This document shows, piece after piece, positions 8,490 to 17,408 of a stretch of 64,000 bases of DNA (its first letter is position 1; the number at the start of each line of letters is the position of its first letter). The notes under the pieces were generated by a model. The model was given only the letters and a program-made list of their open reading frames with translations. It was not told the DNA's origin and did not search any database. Both the position numbers and the translations under genes were made by a program. The DNA comes from Protaetiibacter sp. SSC-01. GTDB taxonomy: Bacteria; Actinomycetota; Actinomycetes; Actinomycetales; Microbacteriaceae. The stretch lies in NCBI RefSeq assembly GCF_014483895.1, contig NZ_CP059987.1, forward strand, positions 248,001-312,000, read 5' to 3'.

Positions 8490-8752
8490 CGTCGCGCGTG
8501 GGGGTGGTTTCGACACGCCCGCTGCGCGGGCTACTCAACCACCGGGTTGTGCGCGTACCGCTGGTTGAGTGGCGCCGCAGGCGCCCCGCCCGCTGGTTGA
8601 GTAGCGCCGCAGGCGCGTGTCGAAACCAGCCCCGTGGTGACGTCGTGCGTGGGGGTGGTTTCGATACGCCCGCTGCGCGGGCTACTCAACCAGCGGTGAG
8701 GGGCGGGCGACTCAACCACCGGTGAGGGGCGGGCGACTCAACCAGCGGTGTC
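8485..8752. repeat. Repeat cluster at the UDG/amidohydrolase convergent junction
   Basis: This contains several GGTTTCGAYACGCCCGC...GGGCTACTCAACC units in both orientations. A 61-bp segment from 8485, which includes the UDG stop codon, recurs at 8636-8696 with three mismatches (period 151). A 26-bp unit (GGTGAGGGGCGGGCGACTC and on) is tandem at 8695 and 8721. The last unit enters the amidohydrolase gene and provides its Ala-Gly-TGA end. The hairpins could terminate transcription from both sides. Confidence 0.88.
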
Positions 8753-9838
8753 GGCGAGCCCCAGCACGCTCTGCGCGTTCGCGCGGTAGACGCGCTCGAG
8801 CAGCTCGGGCGGCAGGCCGAGCGCCGACACGGTCCAGCGCCCCTGGGGCGGCACGGGCTCGCCCGGCGCGTACTCGAACGCCTCGTCCTCGGTCTCGAGG
8901 AAGCGGAAGTGCAGGCGGAACTGCTCGGGCGTCGCGGGGTAGATGTCGGTGCCGAAGAGCACGCGATCCGGATGCCGTTCGAGCAGCGCGCGGAACCGTC
9001 GCGGCTGGCGACCGAGCTCCGCCATCCGTCCGCCGATGTCGATCGTGTAGTTGGGGCAGTCGTCGAGGAGGCGCTCGACGAGGTCGAGGTCTTCCGCGGC
9101 GCAGCCGGCGTGCGCGCCGATGAAGCGCGTGCCGGGGCACGACTCGACGAGCGTGCGGTGCGCGGCGAGCAGCCGGTCGAAGGTGGGGTGCACGGCGCGG
9201 TCGCCGAACCACCACTCCTTCATCTGCATGAGCTCGTCGATGCGCTCGTTGTGTGCGTCGAGCGGCTCGAAGAACGCCTTCGGGTCGGCCGTGTGGATGA
9301 GCACCGGCAGCCCGAGCTCGCCCGCGTGCCGCACGACGTCGATGACGCGCGGGTCGTCGGGCAGGATGAGCGCGCCATCCGCGTCGCGGATCGTGAGCCC
9401 GAGGTTCTTCCAGATCTTGACGCCGCGTGCTCCGCGCGCCGCGCTGTCGTCGAGCGACGCGCGCAGCCGGTCGACGCCGCCCTCGGATGCGAGCTCGGCC
9501 CAGTCGAGCTGGCAGAAGGTGAGGAAGCGGCCGGGGTAGGCGCGGTCGTAGCGCTCGACGTTGGCGGTGACCTCGTCGCCCCACATGCCGTCGAGGTTGA
9601 CGATCGTCTCGACGCCGCACGCGTCCATCACGGCGACGAGCGCATCCGGGTCGTCGATCATCCAGCCGCCGTCGCCCGTCAACCAGCGGCCCAGGTGGTT
9701 GTGGACGTCGATCGCCGGGAAGGCGGCCCGCTCGACCTCGGTGGCGGGCAGTCGCAGCTGGGCGACCGGATGCCACTCGGGCACCGGCAGGGTGCGCAGC
9801 TCCTCCCACGAGAGGGAGGTGTCGGAGTTCTCGGTCAC
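8738..9838 (-). CDS. Amidohydrolase family 2 metal-dependent hydrolase
   Basis: A 366-residue TIM-barrel hydrolase of the Amidohydrolase_2 (ACMSD/LigW-like) family. Metal-site motifs in order are AIDVHNHLGRW (about residue 45), LIHTADPKAFF, RFIGAHAG and VLFGTDIYPATPEQF. The GTG at 9838 is preceded by CAGGAGCC and is preferred over an upstream ATG that would overlap the operator region. The substrate is unknown; the family hydrolyses or decarboxylates carboxylates and lactones. It is divergent from the first ABC importer, so it may act on the transported compound. It ends Ala-Asp-Thr-Ala-Gly from a repeat unit. Confidence 0.88.
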   Translation of the reverse strand: MTENSDTSLSWEELRTLPVPEWHPVAQLRLPATEVERAAFPAIDVHNHLGRWLTGDGGWMIDDPDALVAVMDACGVETIVNLDGMWGDEVTANVERYDRAYPGRFLTFCQLDWAELASEGGVDRLRASLDDSAARGARGVKIWKNLGLTIRDADGALILPDDPRVIDVVRHAGELGLPVLIHTADPKAFFEPLDAHNERIDELMQMKEWWFGDRAVHPTFDRLLAAHRTLVESCPGTRFIGAHAGCAAEDLDLVERLLDDCPNYTIDIGGRMAELGRQPRRFRALLERHPDRVLFGTDIYPATPEQFRLHFRFLETEDEAFEYAPGEPVPPQGRWTVSALGLPPELLERVYRANAQSVLGLADTAG

Positions 9839-9918
9839 GGGCGGCTCCTGTGCTGTTGCGGGCCCCGGCGCATCCCCGGGTTCGGCCAGGCTATGGGCCC
9901 CCGCGAAAGGCTGGAACC

Positions 9919-9943
9919 AAATGATCAATCAGCATGATCATTT
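9919..9943. promoter_or_regulatory. Perfect inverted repeat upstream of the first ABC importer
   Basis: AAATGATCA-N7-TGATCATTT lies between the divergent amidohydrolase (9838) and the sugar-binding lipoprotein (10098). Perfect nine-base arms make it a strong operator candidate for the amidohydrolase, the importer or both. TGAGTGATTC follows at 9956. Confidence 0.65.
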
Positions 9944-10097
9944 CGCGCAGATTCCTGAGTGATTCTTGCCGGAAACGCGCGAGGGGGCCAGCATCTGACC
10001 AACTTCACGCGATGGGGCGGAGTTCACCACGCGTGCAGGCACCCCTCCCGACGCCCGGCGTACGGCCACGTGCCCGGACGGTACCGAAAGGACACCG

Positions 10098-11405
10098 ATG
10101 CAACGCACCAGCACCCGCGGCCGTATGGCCCTCGCCGCCACAGCGGCGGCGAGCACGGTCGCACTCCTCGCCGCCTGCTCCGGTCCGGCGGGCGACGCCG
10201 GCTCGGACGCCGACTACGCGCCGCCCGCATCCGATCTGCAGGCCGAGCTCACCTACGCGTTCTGGGACGCGAGCCAGCAGGCCGCGATCGAGGCGAACCT
10301 CGAGGAGTTCAACGCGCAGTACCCGAACATCAAGGTCAACCTCGACGTCACCCCGTGGGGCGACTACTGGACGAAGATCCAGACCCAGGCCTCGAGCGAC
10401 ACGCTGCCCGACCTGTTCTGGCTCAACGGCCCGAACTTCCAGCTCTACGCCTCGAACGGCAAGGTCGCGCCCATCACGACGCTCGTCGACGGCGGGTACA
10501 TCGACACCGCCGACTACCCGAGCGCCCTCGTCGACCTCTACAACCTCGACGGCGTGCAGTACGGGGTCCCGAAGGACTTCGACACGATCGGCCTCTGGTA
10601 CAACACGGCGCTCTTCGCCGCGGCGGGCGTCGACGAGCCCACCGCCGACTGGACGTGGGACGACGTGAGCGCGGCCGGCGAGCAGATCTCGACGGCGCTC
10701 GCCGACCAGGGCGTGTACGGCGTCGCGGGCGGCATGGACGGCCAGACCACGTACTACAACACGATCTTCCAGGCGGGCGGCGAGGTCATCACCGCCGACG
10801 GCACCTCGGGCTACGCCGACGAGGCCACCCAGAAGGGCCTCCAGTTCTGGGCCGACCTCATCGCGAGCGGCGCCTCGCCCTCGATGCAGCAGCTCACCGA
10901 CACCCCCGCCGACCAGTGGTTCACCTCGGGCAAGCTCGCCATGTACTACGGCGGCAGCTGGTTCCGCGGCGCCATCGGGGGATCGGATGTCGAGGCCGAC
11001 GTGCAGGTCGCCCCGCTCCCCAGGGGCGAGAAGCAGGCCACCGTCATCCACGGCGTCGCGAACGTCGTCTCGGCCAACAGCAAGAACAAGCAGGCGGCGC
11101 GCGCGCTCCAGGTGTTCCTCGCGAGCAAGGAGGCGCAGCAGCAGCAGGGCGAGGTCGGGTCGATCATCCCCGCGTTCACCGGCACGCAGTCGTCGTTCGT
11201 CGGCTCGCTCCCGGGTGTGAACCTGCAGGTCTTCCTCGACGCCGTGGACTACGCCGTGCCGCTGCCCGTGTCGAAGAACTCGGCCGCGTGGAACGCGTTC
11301 GAGGCCGAGCTGCTCCCCGAGGCGTTCTCGGGCGACCGCTCGGTGGCGGATGTCACGGTCGATCTCGCGCAGCAGATGGACGACGCCCTGGCCAAGGAGC
11401 GATGA
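10098..11405 (+). CDS. ABC importer sugar-binding lipoprotein (1)
   Basis: A 435-residue extracellular solute-binding protein (family 1, MalE/UgpB type). The lipoprotein signal peptide carries the lipobox LLAAC, with lipidated Cys near residue 30. The mature part begins LTYAFWDASQQAAIEANLEEF and includes the family segment YGVPKDFDTIGLWYNTALF. It delivers a sugar or oligosaccharide to the two permeases that follow. CGAAAGGACACC precedes the ATG. It overlaps the first permease by ATGA. No ATP-binding subunit is in the operon, as is usual for actinobacterial importers served by a shared MsiK-type ATPase. Confidence 0.93.
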   Translation: MQRTSTRGRMALAATAAASTVALLAACSGPAGDAGSDADYAPPASDLQAELTYAFWDASQQAAIEANLEEFNAQYPNIKVNLDVTPWGDYWTKIQTQASSDTLPDLFWLNGPNFQLYASNGKVAPITTLVDGGYIDTADYPSALVDLYNLDGVQYGVPKDFDTIGLWYNTALFAAAGVDEPTADWTWDDVSAAGEQISTALADQGVYGVAGGMDGQTTYYNTIFQAGGEVITADGTSGYADEATQKGLQFWADLIASGASPSMQQLTDTPADQWFTSGKLAMYYGGSWFRGAIGGSDVEADVQVAPLPRGEKQATVIHGVANVVSANSKNKQAARALQVFLASKEAQQQQGEVGSIIPAFTGTQSSFVGSLPGVNLQVFLDAVDYAVPLPVSKNSAAWNAFEAELLPEAFSGDRSVADVTVDLAQQMDDALAKER

Positions 11406-12343
11406 GCTCCGCCCCCGCACGCCTCCGCCCCGCGCGCGCCACCCGGCGCGGCGGGGCGGAGGCCCAGGCCCGCCGGCGGGACGGAGCCTGGCCGTGGCTG
11501 TTCGTGCTCCCGCTGCTCATCGGCATCGCCACCTTCTATCTGTGGCCGATCCTGCAGACCTTCTACTTCTCGTTCACCGAGTGGGGCGTGTTCGGCGGCA
11601 CGACGTGGACGGGCATCGACAACTACGCGCGGCTCGTCGTCGACCCGAAGCTCTACCAGTCGATCGGCAACACGCTGCTCTACACGGCGATCGTGCTGCT
11701 CGGCATCCCGATCGCGGTCGTGCTCGCGACCCTGCTCAACACGCCGGGGCTGCGCTTCGCCGCCGTCTACCGCGTGCTGTTTTTCCTGCCCTACATCGCG
11801 ATGCCGACGGCCGTCGCGATGGTGTGGCGCATCATCTTCAACGGCGACTTCGGCGTGCTCAACTGGGTGCTCTCGCTCGTCGGGATCGACGGGCCGTACT
11901 GGACGAGCACTCCCGGCGTGGCGCTCGTCGCCGTTGCGATCGTCGGGCTGTGGTCGTCGCTCGGGTTCGCGATCATCGTGCTGGGTGCGGGCCTCAAGGC
12001 GATCCCGCCGGAGTACTACGAGGCCGCCGAGCTCGACGGCGCATCCGCGTGGCGTCGGTTCACGTCGATCACGGTGCCGCTGCTCACGCCGAGCATTTTC
12101 TTCGTGACGGTCGTCACGACCATCTCGAGCTTCCAGCTGTTCGACCTGCTCTACGCGATCCTCGGCAGCTCGAACCCGATCGTGCCGAAGAGCATGTCGC
12201 TCGTCTACTTCTTCTACCGCGAGGGCTTCACCCTCGGCGACAAGGGCTACGCCGCGGCGATCGCGATGGTCATCCTCGCGATCATCGGCATGGCGACGCT
12301 CGTGCAGTTCCGCCTCCAGAGGAAGTGGGTCGTCAATGACTGA
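11402..12343 (+). CDS. ABC sugar permease, MalF type (1)
   Basis: A 313-residue permease with six predicted membrane helices; the first is about residues 31-52 (WLFVLPLLIGIATFYL). The cytoplasmic EAA loop YEAAELDGASAWRRF marks it as the ATPase-contacting subunit of a binding-protein-dependent importer. The start overlaps the binding protein by ATGA and the end overlaps the next permease by eight bases, so all three are coupled. The substrate is unknown. Confidence 0.93.
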   Translation: MSSAPARLRPARATRRGGAEAQARRRDGAWPWLFVLPLLIGIATFYLWPILQTFYFSFTEWGVFGGTTWTGIDNYARLVVDPKLYQSIGNTLLYTAIVLLGIPIAVVLATLLNTPGLRFAAVYRVLFFLPYIAMPTAVAMVWRIIFNGDFGVLNWVLSLVGIDGPYWTSTPGVALVAVAIVGLWSSLGFAIIVLGAGLKAIPPEYYEAAELDGASAWRRFTSITVPLLTPSIFFVTVVTTISSFQLFDLLYAILGSSNPIVPKSMSLVYFFYREGFTLGDKGYAAAIAMVILAIIGMATLVQFRLQRKWVVND

Positions 12344-13187
12344 CGTCGCCATCCGTCGCCGCCGTGGCGGCCGCCGCGGCTCGCATGTGCTCGCCCACGT
12401 CGTGCTCGGAGTGGGCGGGGTGCTCATGGCGTTCCCGTTCGTGTGGCAAATCCTCATGTCGCTCTCGACGAACGCCGAGGTGCAGTCGGTCACGCCGCAC
12501 TTCTGGCCGAGCGAGCTCCACTGGGAGAACTACGCCGTCGTGTTCGAGCGCCTGCCGTTCGTCTCGCAGCTGCGCACCTCGGTGCTCATCACGGTCATCC
12601 GCACGCTTGCCCAGATCCTGCTGTGCACGCTCGCCGGCTACGCGTTCGCCCGGATGCGCTTCTTCGGTCGGGGATACATCCTCGGCATCGTGCTGTCGAT
12701 CCTCATGGTGCCGTCGCAGGTGTACCTCATCTCGCAATACCAGATCGTGCAGGGACTCGGATGGCTCAACACCCTCATCGGCATCGTCGCGCCCGGCCTG
12801 TTCAGCGCGTTCGGCACCTTCCTCATGTACACGGCGTTCCAGAACCTGCCCGACGAGCTCGAGGAGGCCGCGCGGCTCGACGGGGCGTCACCGTTGCGCG
12901 TCTTCTGGAACGTCATGCTGCCGCTCGTGCGGCCGAGCATCAACGTGCTCGCGATCCTCACGGCGCTGTGGTCGTGGAACGAGCTGCTGTGGCCGCTCGT
13001 CGTGACGACCTACCAGGAGAACATGCCGCTCTCGGCGGGTCTCGCGACCCTCGTGGGCGACAAGAACAACACGAGCTACCCGGTGATCATGGGCGCGAGC
13101 GTCATGGCGCTCGCGCCCATCCTCATCCTGTTCATCGCGCTGCAGCGCAAGGTCATCGACGGCCTCGCGTTCTCCGGGATGAAGTAG
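12336..13187 (+). CDS. ABC sugar permease, MalG type (1)
   Basis: A 283-residue inner-membrane permease with six helices and the EAA motif LEEAARLDGASPLRVFW about 190 residues in. The Gly-rich end, VIDGLAFSGMK, is typical of MalG-like subunits. It is the third gene of the importer operon and overlaps the previous gene by eight bases. A 105-bp intergenic region with inverted repeats follows before a second importer. Confidence 0.93.
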   Translation: MTDVAIRRRRGGRRGSHVLAHVVLGVGGVLMAFPFVWQILMSLSTNAEVQSVTPHFWPSELHWENYAVVFERLPFVSQLRTSVLITVIRTLAQILLCTLAGYAFARMRFFGRGYILGIVLSILMVPSQVYLISQYQIVQGLGWLNTLIGIVAPGLFSAFGTFLMYTAFQNLPDELEEAARLDGASPLRVFWNVMLPLVRPSINVLAILTALWSWNELLWPLVVTTYQENMPLSAGLATLVGDKNNTSYPVIMGASVMALAPILILFIALQRKVIDGLAFSGMK

Positions 13188-13201
13188 CGGGCCGTTCACT
13201 G

Positions 13202-13249
13202 CGATCACTTGAAGTGATCGAATCACGCAATCAGATTGTCAATCGCTCA
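13202..13249. promoter_or_regulatory. Inverted repeats upstream of the second importer operon
   Basis: CGATCACTT-G-AAGTGATCG (13202-13220) has perfect nine-base arms. Then CAATC-A-GATTG and TCAATCGCTCA (13239-13249) follow, the last being TGAGCGATTGA on the other strand and close to a word beside the GH4/deoR repeat. It lies 44-91 bp before the start of the second sugar-binding protein and suggests control by the DeoR-type regulator, possibly with a second factor. Confidence 0.6.
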
Positions 13250-13292
13250 CTAGCGCCCCACCATGGACTCACCCGCACGAGAGGACACCGCA

Positions 13293-14594
13293 ATGCACCG
13301 TCGCATCACCTGGCTCGCCCTCGCCGCAGCCACCGCAACAGCCGCCGCCACGCTCACCGGATGCTCGGCAGGAGGCGCCACCGAGCTCGACCCCGAGGCC
13401 GACGTCACCATCACGTGGTGGACCGGTCAGGCCGACGAGGCCGAGAGCATCCTCGAGGGCCTCGCGGACGAGTTCGAGGAGCTCCACCCGAACGTCACCG
13501 TTGACATCTCCTCGGGCGCCTCGTCGACCGAGGAGCTGCTGCAGAAGCTCTCCGCGGGCTTCGCGAGCGACACCTACCCGAACATCTCGTACTCCTTCGG
13601 CTCCTGGGCGAGCGAGCTCGAGTCGTCGGGCCGCACGCTCGACCTGCGCGACCAGGTCGAGGACCCCTCGTTCGCCTGGGACGAGTTCTCGGAGGCCGCG
13701 CGCGCGACCGTGCAGCCGACGGGCGAGAAGATCATCGGCTTCCCGGCTCTTGTCGACAACCTCTCCCTCATCTACAACAAGACGGTCTTCGACGCCGCGG
13801 GCGTCGAGTACCCGACCGAGGAGTGGAGCTGGGACGACTTCCGCGACGCCGCGAAGAAGCTCACCGACCCGGCGACCGAGACTTACGGCTACGCCTACTC
13901 GGTGTCGGGCTCCGAGGAGACGACGTGGCAGTTCTGGCCGCACCTGTGGCAGAACGGCGGCGAGATCCTGAACGACGACGGCACCGCCGCCTTCGCGAGC
14001 GACGCGGGCGTCGACGCCCTCGAGTTCCTCCGCCAGATGGCCGTCGACGACAAGAGCATCTACCTCGACCAGACCGACACCAAGTTCGCGCAGCTCTTCG
14101 CGGCCGACCGCATCGGCATGATGACCTCCGGCCCGTGGCAGCTCTACGACCTCAACACGGCCGGCACGCAGTACGGCGTCACCGTGCTTCCGGGAACCGA
14201 CGGCGACCACCAGACCGTCTCGGGCCCCGACATCTGGGCGCTGTTCGACACGCAGGACGTCAACGAGAACTACTGGTCGGTCGAGCTGCTCAAGTGGCTC
14301 ACCGCTCCGGAGCAGGACGTGCGCTGGAACGTCGAGTTCGGCAACCTGCCGCTCCGCGCGAGCGAGATCGACAGCCCCGAGTTCCAGGCCCAGGTCGTCG
14401 CCCTCCCGGGCATCGACATCATGGCCGCCAACAACGAGAACGCGGTGAAGTCGCGTCCCACGGTGGCGGGCTACGTCGGGCTCTCCGAGGCCATCGGATC
14501 GGCCATCTCGAAGGTGCTCCAGGGTCAGGGCGACCCGAAGGAGGCCCTCGAGGACGCCGCGAAGAAGGCCGACGAGGCTCTCGCCGACAACTGA
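13293..14594 (+). CDS. ABC importer sugar-binding lipoprotein (2)
   Basis: A 433-residue family 1 solute-binding protein. The signal peptide has the lipobox TLTGC (Cys about residue 24). The mature protein begins VTITWWTGQADEAESILEGL and includes PALVDNLSLIYNKTVFDAAGV, typical of sugar-binding proteins. The ATG at 13293 is chosen because GAGAGGACACC precedes it and the lipoprotein signal begins there; an ATG ten codons upstream lacks a good ribosome site. It heads an operon with SIS, two permeases and two PfkB kinases. A strong hairpin follows the stop. Confidence 0.93.
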   Translation: MHRRITWLALAAATATAAATLTGCSAGGATELDPEADVTITWWTGQADEAESILEGLADEFEELHPNVTVDISSGASSTEELLQKLSAGFASDTYPNISYSFGSWASELESSGRTLDLRDQVEDPSFAWDEFSEAARATVQPTGEKIIGFPALVDNLSLIYNKTVFDAAGVEYPTEEWSWDDFRDAAKKLTDPATETYGYAYSVSGSEETTWQFWPHLWQNGGEILNDDGTAAFASDAGVDALEFLRQMAVDDKSIYLDQTDTKFAQLFAADRIGMMTSGPWQLYDLNTAGTQYGVTVLPGTDGDHQTVSGPDIWALFDTQDVNENYWSVELLKWLTAPEQDVRWNVEFGNLPLRASEIDSPEFQAQVVALPGIDIMAANNENAVKSRPTVAGYVGLSEAIGSAISKVLQGQGDPKEALEDAAKKADEALADN

Positions 14595-14602
14595 TCCACC
14601 CC

Positions 14603-14630
14603 GGCGGGGCGGTCAGTCGACCGCCCCGCC
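14603..14630 (+). terminator. Strong hairpin after the sugar-binding protein gene
   Basis: GGCGGGGCGGTC-AGTC-GACCGCCCCGCC is a perfect 12-bp stem with a four-base loop, eight bases after the stop. There is no U-tract, so it more likely acts as a partial terminator or 3' mRNA stabiliser. That would let the binding protein be made in excess over the SIS and permease genes. Confidence 0.7.
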
Positions 14631-14659
14631 CCCACCCCGCTGCAGGAGCGCATCCCCTC

Positions 14660-15538
14660 ATGAACATCACCTCCCTCGAGATCGAGAGCCAGCCGGACAT
14701 CTGGCGTCGCTCGCTCGACCTCCTCGACGACGCCACGCGGATGCTGACCCGGTCGGGCGAGCGCATGCTCGTCATCGGCTGCGGCACCTCCGCCTTCGTG
14801 GCAGAGTCGTTCGCTCTGCTGCGGGAGGCCGCGGGCTTCGGCGAGACGGACGCGGCCTACGCATCCGAGCCCCGCCCGTGGCGCCCCTACGACGCCGTGC
14901 TCGGGATCTCGCGCTCGGGCACCACGACCGAGGTGATCGACGCCCTGCGCGAGGTGCCCGAGGGTGTGCGCAAGATCGTCGTGACGGGCGTCGCGGACTC
15001 GCCGGTGGCCGAGCTCGCCGACGAGGTGCTGCTGCTCGATTTCGCCGACGAGCGCTCGGTCGTGCAGACGCGCTTCCCGACGACGTTCCTCTTCCTCGCG
15101 CGCGCGGCGTTCGGCGACGACGTCTCCGCCCTGCCCGATGAGGCCTCCGAGGCGCTCGCCACGGGCGCACCGCAGACCCCCGAGGGCTTCGATCACATCG
15201 TCTACCTCGGTCGCGGCTGGACCTACGGCCTCGCCCAGGAGGCGGCGCTCAAGGTGCGGGAGGCCGCGCAGGCGTGGGCCGAGTCGTACCCGCTGCTCGA
15301 CTACCGCCACGGCCCGCTCGCGGTCGCGCACCCCGGCTCGCTCGTGTGGCTGCTCGGCGTGCGCGACGACGACCTCGCGCGCGACATCGAGGCGACCGGC
15401 GCGCAGGTGGTGCAGTCGGACGCCGACCCGCTCGTGCAGCTCGCGCTCGCGCAGCAGCTCGCGGTCGACACGGCGGTCTCGCGCGGACTCGACCCCGACA
15501 AGCCGCGTCACCTGACGCGGTCGATCGTGCTCTCCTGA
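14660..15538 (+). CDS. SIS-domain sugar-phosphate isomerase/deaminase
   Basis: A 292-residue protein with tandem SIS phosphosugar folds, like the isomerase half of GlmS or AgaS. Motifs are VIGCGTSAFVAESFALLREAAG, LGISRSGTTTEVIDAL and LGRGWTYGLAQEAALKVREA. It probably isomerises or deaminates an amino-sugar 6-phosphate or similar compound. AGGAG precedes the ATG. It sits between the binding protein and the permeases of one importer, so its substrate is likely derived from the imported sugar. GlmS itself is excluded because the glutaminase domain is absent. Exact chemistry is uncertain. Confidence 0.88.
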   Translation: MNITSLEIESQPDIWRRSLDLLDDATRMLTRSGERMLVIGCGTSAFVAESFALLREAAGFGETDAAYASEPRPWRPYDAVLGISRSGTTTEVIDALREVPEGVRKIVVTGVADSPVAELADEVLLLDFADERSVVQTRFPTTFLFLARAAFGDDVSALPDEASEALATGAPQTPEGFDHIVYLGRGWTYGLAQEAALKVREAAQAWAESYPLLDYRHGPLAVAHPGSLVWLLGVRDDDLARDIEATGAQVVQSDADPLVQLALAQQLAVDTAVSRGLDPDKPRHLTRSIVLS

Positions 15539-15567
15539 CGCCGACAAGATAGGTCGAGGAGGCGACG

Positions 15568-16536
15568 ATGGCGACGATCACCGAGACACGCGAGGCTCCG
15601 CGAGCGGATGCGGGCGGCAGCCCCCGCGGGTCGGCACCCGACACGCGCGCGGGCGCCCGCAAGCGCCGCGGGCTCGCCGACTTCACCGGCTGGGCGTTCG
15701 TCGCCCCGGCGATGGTCATCATCCTCGGTCTCTCGATCTTCCCCGCGGTGTGGGCGTTCGTGCTCTCGCTGCAGAAGTGGAACGGCTTCGCGCCGCCGAA
15801 GTGGGTCGGCGGGAACAACTACGGCAAGCTCCTGAGCGACGAGGAGTTCTGGGCCGCCGTGTCGCACACGGGCCTCTTCGTGCTGCTCTTCGTGCCCGCC
15901 TCGGTGCTGCTGGGGCTGTTCCTCGCCGTCGCACTCAACCGCGACATCCCGCTCATCGGCCTCTACCGCACGGCGATCTTCGTGCCGTTCGTCGCCTCGG
16001 CGGCGGCGACCGGCATCCTGTCGACCTACCTCTTCAGCCCGCAGTTCGGCCTCGCCAACAACGTGCTGCGCTCGCTCGGGTTGCCCGCGCAGGGCTGGCT
16101 CGAGGACCCGAACCAGGCGATGATCGTCATCGCGATCATGTCGCTGTGGGGTCAGGCGGCGTTCACGACCGTCATCTACCTCGCCGCCCTGCAGGATGTG
16201 CCGGGCGACCTGCTCGAGGCGGCGCGCATCGACGGCGCGAACCGCTGGCAGACCTTCTGGCGCATCGTGTGGCCGCAGCTCAGCCCCGTGACGGTGTTCG
16301 TCACGATCTGGCAGGTCATCGGCGCCCTGCAGCTGTTCGATCTCGTCTACACGACGACGAGAGGCGGTCCCCTCGATTCGACGAAGACGATCGTCTACTA
16401 CCTGTGGGAGAAGGCCTTCAAGGCGCTCGACTTCGGCGGGGGTTCGGCGGCGGCCTACGTGCTGTTCTTCGTGACCCTGCTCATCACGATCGGCATGGTG
16501 CTCTACGCGCGCAGCCGGAAGCTGGAGGCGTTCTGA
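15568..16536 (+). CDS. ABC sugar permease, MalF type (2)
   Basis: A 322-residue six-helix permease with a 35-residue hydrophilic N-terminus and the EAA loop LEAARIDGANRWQTFWRI. The segment QLFDLVYTTTRGGPLDSTKTIV is typical of MalF-like sugar permeases. GTCGAGGAGGCG precedes the ATG. It ends in a TGATG one-base overlap with the next permease, so they form the channel pair for the lipoprotein at 13293. Confidence 0.94.
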   Translation: MATITETREAPRADAGGSPRGSAPDTRAGARKRRGLADFTGWAFVAPAMVIILGLSIFPAVWAFVLSLQKWNGFAPPKWVGGNNYGKLLSDEEFWAAVSHTGLFVLLFVPASVLLGLFLAVALNRDIPLIGLYRTAIFVPFVASAAATGILSTYLFSPQFGLANNVLRSLGLPAQGWLEDPNQAMIVIAIMSLWGQAAFTTVIYLAALQDVPGDLLEAARIDGANRWQTFWRIVWPQLSPVTVFVTIWQVIGALQLFDLVYTTTRGGPLDSTKTIVYYLWEKAFKALDFGGGSAAAYVLFFVTLLITIGMVLYARSRKLEAF

Positions 16537-17408
16537 TGGCGATCACGACGGCCACGCGCGCCCTCCACACGGCCGAGGGGCGGGGGCGCAAGCCCAAGGG
16601 CCGGTTCAGTCCGTGGCACTTCGTGCTCGCGCCCATCGCGCTCATCTTCGTGATCCCGTTCGCGCAGATGCTGCTCGCCTCGCTCTCGCCGGCCGAGGAG
16701 CTCGTGAAGTTCCCGCCCCCGTTCTTCCCGTCGCGGCTCACCCTCGACGGCTTCTTCTCGCTCTTCACGACGACGGATGTGGTGCGCTGGCTCGCGAACT
16801 CGACGATCGTCTCGGTCGTGTCGATCGCGTCGCACATCGTGCTGTGCTCGCTCGCCGGGTACGGGTTCGCGCGCCTGCAGTTCCGGGGCCGGAACGTCGG
16901 CTTCTTCATGATCGTCGCGACGATCATGATCCCGACTCAGCTGCTCATGATCCCGACCTACATCATGTTCTCGAAGCTCGGCCTCGTGAACACCGTCGCG
17001 GCCGCGTTCGTGCCGTGGCTCGCATCCGCGTTCGGCATCTTCCTCATGCGGCAGTTCTTCCTGTCGATCCCCGCGGAGGTCGAGGAGGCCGCGGCGCTCG
17101 ACGGCGCGAACCGCCTGCAGATCTTCCTGCGGGTCGTGCTTCCGCTCGCCCGGCCGGCGATGGCGACGCTCGCGATCTTCACGCTGCTGAGCTCGTGGAA
17201 CGACCTCATCTGGCCCCTCATCGCGATCAACAACGAGGACTGGTTCACGGTGCAGCTCGGCATCGCGAACTTCCAGGGCACGCGGCGCACGCAGTGGTCG
17301 CTGCTCATGGCGGGCAACGTCGTGGCGACGCTGCCGCTCGTGCTGTTCTTCCTCTTCGCGCAGAAGCAGTTCGTGCAGACGATGACGATGTCGGGGCTCA
17401 AGGGATGA
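16536..17408 (+). CDS. ABC sugar permease, MalG type (2)
   Basis: A 290-residue permease with six membrane helices, the EAA loop VEEAAALDGANRLQIFLRV and the C-terminal QTMTMSGLKG. It is translationally coupled on both sides, TGATG to the previous permease and ATGA to the first kinase. No ATPase is encoded nearby, so a shared MsiK-like ATPase elsewhere in the genome is expected. Confidence 0.94.
   Translation: MAITTATRALHTAEGRGRKPKGRFSPWHFVLAPIALIFVIPFAQMLLASLSPAEELVKFPPPFFPSRLTLDGFFSLFTTTDVVRWLANSTIVSVVSIASHIVLCSLAGYGFARLQFRGRNVGFFMIVATIMIPTQLLMIPTYIMFSKLGLVNTVAAAFVPWLASAFGIFLMRQFFLSIPAEVEEAAALDGANRLQIFLRVVLPLARPAMATLAIFTLLSSWNDLIWPLIAINNEDWFTVQLGIANFQGTRRTQWSLLMAGNVVATLPLVLFFLFAQKQFVQTMTMSGLKG

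Noticed and set aside
8423-8725. 100-codon ORF across the UDG end and repeats
   Set aside because: It only translates the repeat units; there is no ribosome site or homology.
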